Origin: Treponema sp.
GTDB lineage: Bacteria > Spirochaetota > Spirochaetia > Treponematales > Treponemataceae
Length of the DNA stretch: 10,501 bases
Assembly: GCA_021442965.1 (NCBI GenBank)
Contig: JABUUX010000208.1
Coordinates: 1-10,501, forward strand
Direction of reading: 5' to 3'
Numbering within the stretch: the stretch's first letter is position 1; each line of letters begins with the position of its first letter. The translations under genes were made by a program, and so were the position numbers. This document shows, piece by piece, positions 7,450 to 10,501 of this stretch. Under the pieces are notes generated by a model. The model ran no database searches. It saw only the letters and a list, made by a program, of their open reading frames with translations, and was not told the origin of the DNA.

Positions 7450-8292
7450 GTGACCAAAAAAATACTGGTACTCACATTCGCTTTATTTTTCTCAAAACTG
7501 TATGCAGAAACAATCTGGACCATAGATTATTATGGAGTTTTTTCTGATAATCTGGATAAAAATATGGCTGATATGACCAGTGAACTTTACTATACACAGC
7601 TTTGTGAAATTAAAAATTTTCAGGTCACAGATAAAAGAACTTCCATTCCTTCAAATAATATTCCTCCACAAAATTTCTTTTCAGACAGAAACCTTTCTTT
7701 CTACACAGAAATTATTCAGGAAAATGAATCGGGTAAATGGATTACAATAATACACTTAATTAACAGAAATGAAAATTCAGAATTAACTTCAAAAAAAGAA
7801 TACGACTCTTACTATAAAATTTTAATGGAAAGTAAATCAGATTTACAAAAATCTTTTATAGCTTTAATCCAAAACAATTCCCTACCAGAAGCAAAAGATT
7901 CTTTTATTCCTCCGCAAACAAAAAATCTTCTTTCAGCATCAACGGAGAATTTAGCAGGAACCTGGCAGGGAGAACAAAATATAGAAAAAATTCTTATTAT
8001 GCGTGGAGGACGGGGATTCATTATTTTTAAAAATGGAGCCTCTATGAATATTTCAGTAAAAGTTGAAAACTCTCTCATTACAGTATCCCAGACTGGAAAA
8101 CCAAATGCGTCATTTTTCCCTGAACTTCCTAGAATTACTGCCGCAGAAGCAGCTCTTACTGCAGATCCTATAACATGGGAAATGTACCTGATTGGTGAAA
8201 ACACTCTGAAAGGAACAAAGAATACACTAATACCAAATGGTGAAACTGCCGTTCAAGGAACAGTTAATGTTGAATGGGTAAGAAAACTGTAA
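7450..8292 (+). CDS. Secreted protein of unknown function, beta-rich C-terminal domain
   Basis: I do not recognise the family. With the GTG at 7450 the product has 280 residues and starts with a good Sec signal peptide (1-19, M-T-K-K, hydrophobic core, cleavage after L-Y-A). There is no lipobox, so it should be periplasmic or exported. Residues ~20-150 mix strands and helices without a motif I know. Residues ~165-280 form a separate, probably all-beta domain that opens with L-A-G-T-W-Q-G and has alternating hydrophobic strands. A G-x-W near the start of a beta domain is seen in lipocalin-like folds, but this is only a resemblance. The gene begins 1 nt after smpB and almost certainly shares its transcript. 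Its stop is 6 bp from the stop of convergent tsaC. The frame can be extended to TTG 7426, which would spoil the signal peptide start. Confidence 0.75.
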   Translation: MTKKILVLTFALFFSKLYAETIWTIDYYGVFSDNLDKNMADMTSELYYTQLCEIKNFQVTDKRTSIPSNNIPPQNFFSDRNLSFYTEIIQENESGKWITIIHLINRNENSELTSKKEYDSYYKILMESKSDLQKSFIALIQNNSLPEAKDSFIPPQTKNLLSASTENLAGTWQGEQNIEKILIMRGGRGFIIFKNGASMNISVKVENSLITVSQTGKPNASFFPELPRITAAEAALTADPITWEMYLIGENTLKGTKNTLIPNGETAVQGTVNVEWVRKL

Positions 8293-8298
8293 TCCACA

Positions 8299-8856
8299 CT
8301 AAAGTTTTACAGCACCCTCCCTTACCACAATAATATTACCTTCTTGTATTTTTACTATTGTTGATGGAACAGTTCCTTTAGAATCACCATCTAAAACAAT
8401 AAGATCTACTTCTTTTTCAAATTCAGAAACAATATCCTTTTCCAGTGTAAGAACAGGTAATCCGGAATGATTCACACTTGTAGAAAAAATAGGATTCCCG
8501 GTTTCTTTTATTACAGAACGTATCCATTCATCTCCAGGGCAACGAAAAGCCGTAGTTTTCCCAGGATTTCTTTTATCATTGAGAATAATAGTAAGAGGCC
8601 CCGGCCAAAATGAAATAAGAGATTCAGGAATATAATCATCTGTATACATAGAAATTTCTTTAGGCGAGGAAATTAATTGTATAAAAGGTTTGTTCTCTGC
8701 CCGACCTTTTATATTTTTAATTTTATTTTCATTTTCATTGCAGACTACAGATGAAAAGCCGTACACGGTATCTGTCGGTAAAATACAAATACCGCCTTTT
8801 TTTAAAATATCAGAAGTTTTAAAAATAGAATCTGGATTAGATTTGTTTAGGATCAT
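8299..8856 (-). CDS. tsaC: L-threonylcarbamoyladenylate synthase (TsaC/YrdC family)
   Basis: This enzyme makes threonylcarbamoyl-AMP from threonine, bicarbonate and ATP, the first step of the t6A37 modification of ANN-decoding tRNAs in the cytoplasm. The product has 185 residues, matching the short TsaC/YrdC form without the C-terminal Sua5 domain. Visible motifs are P-T-D-T-V-Y-G (27-33), the K-x-R signature K50-G-R52 followed by K-P-F (56-58), W-P-G-P-L-T (84-89), S-T-S-V-N (125-129) and P-S-T-I-V (164-168). These are the substrate-binding elements of the YrdC fold. The ATG at 8856 is preceded by AAGGA at 8867-8871 (10-nt spacing). The gene overlaps the end of the FtsB-like gene by 20 bp, which points to one transcript with coupled translation. 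TsaD, TsaB and TsaE are not in the window. Confidence 0.94.
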   Translation of the reverse strand: MILNKSNPDSIFKTSDILKKGGICILPTDTVYGFSSVVCNENENKIKNIKGRAENKPFIQLISSPKEISMYTDDYIPESLISFWPGPLTIILNDKRNPGKTTAFRCPGDEWIRSVIKETGNPIFSTSVNHSGLPVLTLEKDIVSEFEKEVDLIVLDGDSKGTVPSTIVKIQEGNIIVVREGAVKL

Positions 8857-9322
8857 ATATTGGAATTCCTTGAACTGAAATCTTTGGATTATTCTTTCTA
8901 TTCATTAAATCAAGAATAAAGAAAAGTATCAGTGTCATAGTAAAAATTAATAGTCCTAAAATTTTACAAACAGAATCAGGAATATAAGAAATCGATTCTT
9001 CTCTAAGAACAGTTCCTGTGTCAAACAAAGTATTTTCAAATGGTTTTAGCCCATTAATCTTTACAAGTTTTTCCCCTTCTTTTACATAATCCAAACTTCT
9101 GGCATATGCAGCAATAACATCCGTATCATATTGAAGAGCATTCTTTTCAAGTTTCAGTTCTTCATTAATCTGAAGAATAGCAGCAGTGCGTTTACTAATC
9201 TCCATTCTTTGAATTTCAAGCTGTCTATAACTTTTTATACCATTTTGTCCTGCAAAAATAGAAAGGGTTATATAAACCAATATTCCTGCCAATGCAGCGA
9301 CTAAACATTTTAAACACTTCAT
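8837..9322 (-). CDS. FtsB/DivIC-like septum protein with an extra C-terminal membrane segment
   Basis: This is probably a divisome membrane protein of the FtsB/DivIC group, which link FtsL and FtsQ in the cell-division complex. From the ATG at 9322 it has 161 residues. A short cytoplasmic end is followed by a membrane segment (~5-24), then a coiled-coil-like helix (~30-64) and a D-x-D-V-I-A-x-Y-A-R-S-L-D-Y-V-K-E-G-E block (66-84). That last block corresponds to the A-R-E-x-x-x-Y-x-x-x-G-E signature of the family. Unlike canonical FtsB (~100 residues), it continues with a linker, a second hydrophobic segment (~118-138) and a charged, cytoplasm-facing tail. The frame extends to TTG 9388, but the added residues are basic and aromatic with no better start. 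No Shine-Dalgarno precedes 9322. Specific identity (FtsB versus another coiled-coil protein) is uncertain. Confidence 0.7.
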   Translation of the reverse strand: MKCLKCLVAALAGILVYITLSIFAGQNGIKSYRQLEIQRMEISKRTAAILQINEELKLEKNALQYDTDVIAAYARSLDYVKEGEKLVKINGLKPFENTLFDTGTVLREESISYIPDSVCKILGLLIFTMTLILFFILDLMNRKNNPKISVQGIPIYDPKQI

Positions 9323-9400
9323 GATTACAAAATTTATCGGAAAAAATCTTTGTTTTCTGAATTTAAAAAGTATGATATAATAAAACAAATTGTATAATTT

Positions 9401-9413
9401 TGTTATTATAACA
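9401..9413. repeat. 13-bp palindrome in divergent intergenic region
   Basis: TGTTAT-T-ATAACA is a perfect 6-bp inverted repeat around one central base. It lies between the FtsB-like gene and the acidic-protein gene, just upstream of the proposed -35 box at 9426. It has the size and symmetry of a dimeric repressor or activator site, but AT-rich palindromes also arise by chance. The rest of the 187-bp intergenic region (9323-9509) holds the rightward promoter and a leader of about 50 nt. I see no convincing leftward promoter there. Confidence 0.3.
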
Positions 9414-9425
9414 TTCTATACAGTT

Positions 9426-9453
9426 TTTACAGTCATTTACCGATAAATATAAA
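9426..9453 (+). promoter_or_regulatory. Candidate promoter of the acidic-protein gene
   Basis: TTTACA (9426-9431), a 16-bp spacer, then TATAAA (9448-9453); each box matches 5 of 6 consensus bases. The transcript would start near 9460 and carry a leader of about 50 nt with a strong Shine-Dalgarno. This contrasts with the leaderless arrangement of other promoters in this window. Confidence 0.5.
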
Positions 9454-9496
9454 GTAAGAAAGGGATTTTTCTAAAATACCTTAAATTTATCAACCT

Positions 9497-9502
9497 GAGG
9501 GG
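9497..9502 (+). promoter_or_regulatory. Ribosome binding site for the acidic-protein gene
   Basis: GAGGGG ends 7 nt before the ATG at 9510. It is the best-placed Shine-Dalgarno in the window and supports initiation at 9510 or at the second ATG (9513). Confidence 0.7.
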
Positions 9503-9509
9503 AACTTTT

Positions 9510-10501
9510 ATGATGGATTCTACAGACAACACAAACGAACTTGACAGCTACGGTGTATGGGTTAAACGTCAGCCTGCAAGCGATGAAAATAATCTTTCGC
9601 CAGAAACAGAAGATCCTTCTTCAAATTTTGATATTGACAGTGCTTTTGACATCCCTGATATTGAAGAAACAATAGAGGAAACAAACAGTGACTCTGCTTT
9701 GAATTTTGACTCAGTACTTGATATTCCAGTTGAAACCCCAGAAAATGAAGCCTTGGAAGAAAGTATTTCAGAAGAAATATCCGATGAAATTAATCTTGAA
9801 GACTTTGAAGAAATAAACTTAGATTCAAATACAAGTTCAGAATCAGAAGAATCATTTACTGATGTTTCTGATTCTGAAATAAACGAAGTAAACAATACTG
9901 ATACAATTGAAGAAGTATCAGATTTTGAACTCCCTTCGGAAGATGGAGAAATATCTCTTGATGACTTTTTAGAAGACGGTTTTTCAGACGAATCTGTAGC
10001 TTCTGGAAATAATGGACTTGGAGAAACTGTCGAAGACGGAGAGATTTCTTTGGACGACTTCCTTGATGGTGGAGACTTTACATCAGGACCAGCCGAAACC
10101 AAAGAAGAAGAAATTGTAGATGAAAAACCTCTTGAAATGGATATTTCATTTGATAATTCTATTGACTCAATAGAAACAGAAGAAAATGATCAGTCAGATT
10201 CGGTTATTTTCGATGATGACGAACCTCCTGTTCAAGAAAATATTGAAACTGAAGATGTATCTAATTCTTTCTTTGAAGAACATGGTTCAACTGAAATTTC
10301 ATCAGGAAGTACAGAAGAAATTGATCTTTCTGACTTTGGAATTGATGCAGATGCTGAAGAAACTCCAATTACACAGGATGTAGAAGAATCTAAAATGAGA
10401 GATTCTGTTATTGATTATGACCTTTGTGTTTCAGATGAAAATCTTTCATCCGCTCCTGTTGTAAACGAAATTAAAGATAAAGAACCTTCAAAAGAAGATA
10501 T
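9510..10501 (+). CDS. Very acidic, probably disordered protein with repeated E-I-x-L-x-D-F motifs; 3'-truncated by window edge
   Basis: I do not recognise a named family. The frame runs from ATG 9510 to the window end without a stop, giving 330 residues so far. The N-terminus has no signal peptide and carries a short hydrophobic/aromatic motif, L-D-S-Y-G-V-W-V-K-R (11-20). Residues 21-197 contain no Lys, Arg or His and about 60 Asp/Glu, so this part is strongly negative and likely disordered. Short motifs recur: N-F-D...D-I-P (39-49 and 65-73) and E-I-x-L-x-D-F at 93-99, 147-153, 178-184 and 270-276. Such motifs look like docking sites for a folded partner, but that is inference. A cytoplasmic scaffold or an adaptor with a folded C-terminal domain beyond the window are both possible. 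Coding is supported by the strong Shine-Dalgarno and by synonymous codon changes between repeats. Confidence 0.82.
   Translation, partial: MMDSTDNTNELDSYGVWVKRQPASDENNLSPETEDPSSNFDIDSAFDIPDIEETIEETNSDSALNFDSVLDIPVETPENEALEESISEEISDEINLEDFEEINLDSNTSSESEESFTDVSDSEINEVNNTDTIEEVSDFELPSEDGEISLDDFLEDGFSDESVASGNNGLGETVEDGEISLDDFLDGGDFTSGPAETKEEEIVDEKPLEMDISFDNSIDSIETEENDQSDSVIFDDDEPPVQENIETEDVSNSFFEEHGSTEISSGSTEEIDLSDFGIDADAEETPITQDVEESKMRDSVIDYDLCVSDENLSSAPVVNEIKDKEPSKED
9939..10064 (+). repeat. Two identical 11-residue protein motifs in the acidic protein
   Basis: The peptide E-D-G-E-I-S-L-D-D-F-L occurs at 9939-9971 (residues 144-154) and again at 10032-10064 (175-185), 31 residues apart. Seven of the 11 codons differ and all changes are synonymous. 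The repeat is therefore conserved as protein rather than as DNA. Looser copies (E-I-N-L-E-D-F at 9786-9806, E-I-D-L-S-D-F at 10317-10337) lie on either side. Confidence 0.8.

Noticed and set aside
7302..8204. Minus-strand frames antisense to smpB and the following gene (7302-7523, 7812-8204)
   Set aside because: The opposite strand carries a clear SmpB and a signal-peptide protein with coupled starts. The antisense frames show no protein-like features.
8690..8878. Plus-strand frame antisense to tsaC
   Set aside because: It is covered by conserved TsaC motifs on the minus strand and has no initiation signals.
9323..9388. N-terminal extension of the FtsB-like protein to TTG 9388, and a leaderless promoter before 9322
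   Set aside because: The extension has no initiation signal. The only box pair near the ATG (TTCAGA-17-GATAAA on the minus strand) matches consensus poorly, so I did not annotate it.
9457..9472. Small hairpin AGAAA/TTTCT in the leader of the acidic-protein gene as a riboswitch or attenuator
   Set aside because: The 5-bp AT-rich stem is too weak, and no conserved RNA motif is visible.
9569..10102. Long Ser-rich open frame on the minus strand, antisense to the acidic-protein gene
   Set aside because: It is a by-product of the Asp/Glu/Ser-rich coding strand (GAA, GAT and TCA read backwards give Ser/Phe/Ile-rich protein). It has no Shine-Dalgarno or promoter and is low-complexity.
10186..10383. 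Out-of-frame Leu/Lys-rich frame within the acidic-protein gene
   Set aside because: It is a frame-shifted reading of GAA/GAT-rich codons. The main frame stays open from 9510 to the window end.

Overview
The window is an AT-rich, gene-dense stretch of bacterial chromosome, most likely from a host-associated spirochaete of the Treponema type. That assignment is an inference. It rests on low G+C, a diderm gene content (Omp85-like outer-membrane barrel, Sec signal peptides, polyprenyl-phosphate glycosyltransferase), the MEP isoprenoid pathway (ispG), and secreted or acidic proteins that resemble no widespread family I can name. There are no mobile elements, tRNAs, rRNAs or CRISPR arrays that I can see, and no gene-free stretch longer than about 190 bases.

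Layout. Positions 1-1557 hold the 3' part of thrS (threonyl-tRNA synthetase), followed after 29 nt by a WbaP-type sugar-phosphate transferase (1587-3053). A promoter directly before 3100 drives an Omp85-superfamily outer-membrane protein (3100-4707). This gene converges with a leftward pair, ispG then a secreted TPR-like protein (6909 to 4714). A 74-bp divergent promoter region separates ispG from a rightward pair, smpB and a secreted protein of unknown function (6984-8292). That pair converges with another leftward pair, an FtsB/DivIC-like membrane protein and tsaC (9322 to 8299). After a 187-bp divergent region, a rightward gene for a very acidic, repeat-motif protein starts at 9510 and runs off the window.

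How the genes work together. Most are housekeeping genes for translation (thrS, smpB, and tsaC for tRNA t6A), isoprenoid supply (ispG), envelope assembly (sugar transferase, Omp85-like protein) and division (FtsB-like). Isoprenoid synthesis ultimately supplies the polyprenyl phosphate used by the sugar transferase, but the two genes are in separate transcription units.

Most unusual features: (i) three genes (the Omp85-like gene, ispG, smpB) have a well-placed -35/-10 promoter whose -10 box ends only 6-7 nt before the ATG, with no Shine-Dalgarno, which predicts leaderless mRNAs; (ii) both convergent gene pairs are separated by exactly 6 bp with no terminator; (iii) the last gene encodes a 177-residue stretch without Lys, Arg or His that carries repeated E-I-x-L-x-D-F motifs, two of them identical over 11 residues but encoded by different codons; (iv) the FtsB-like protein has an extra C-terminal membrane segment.
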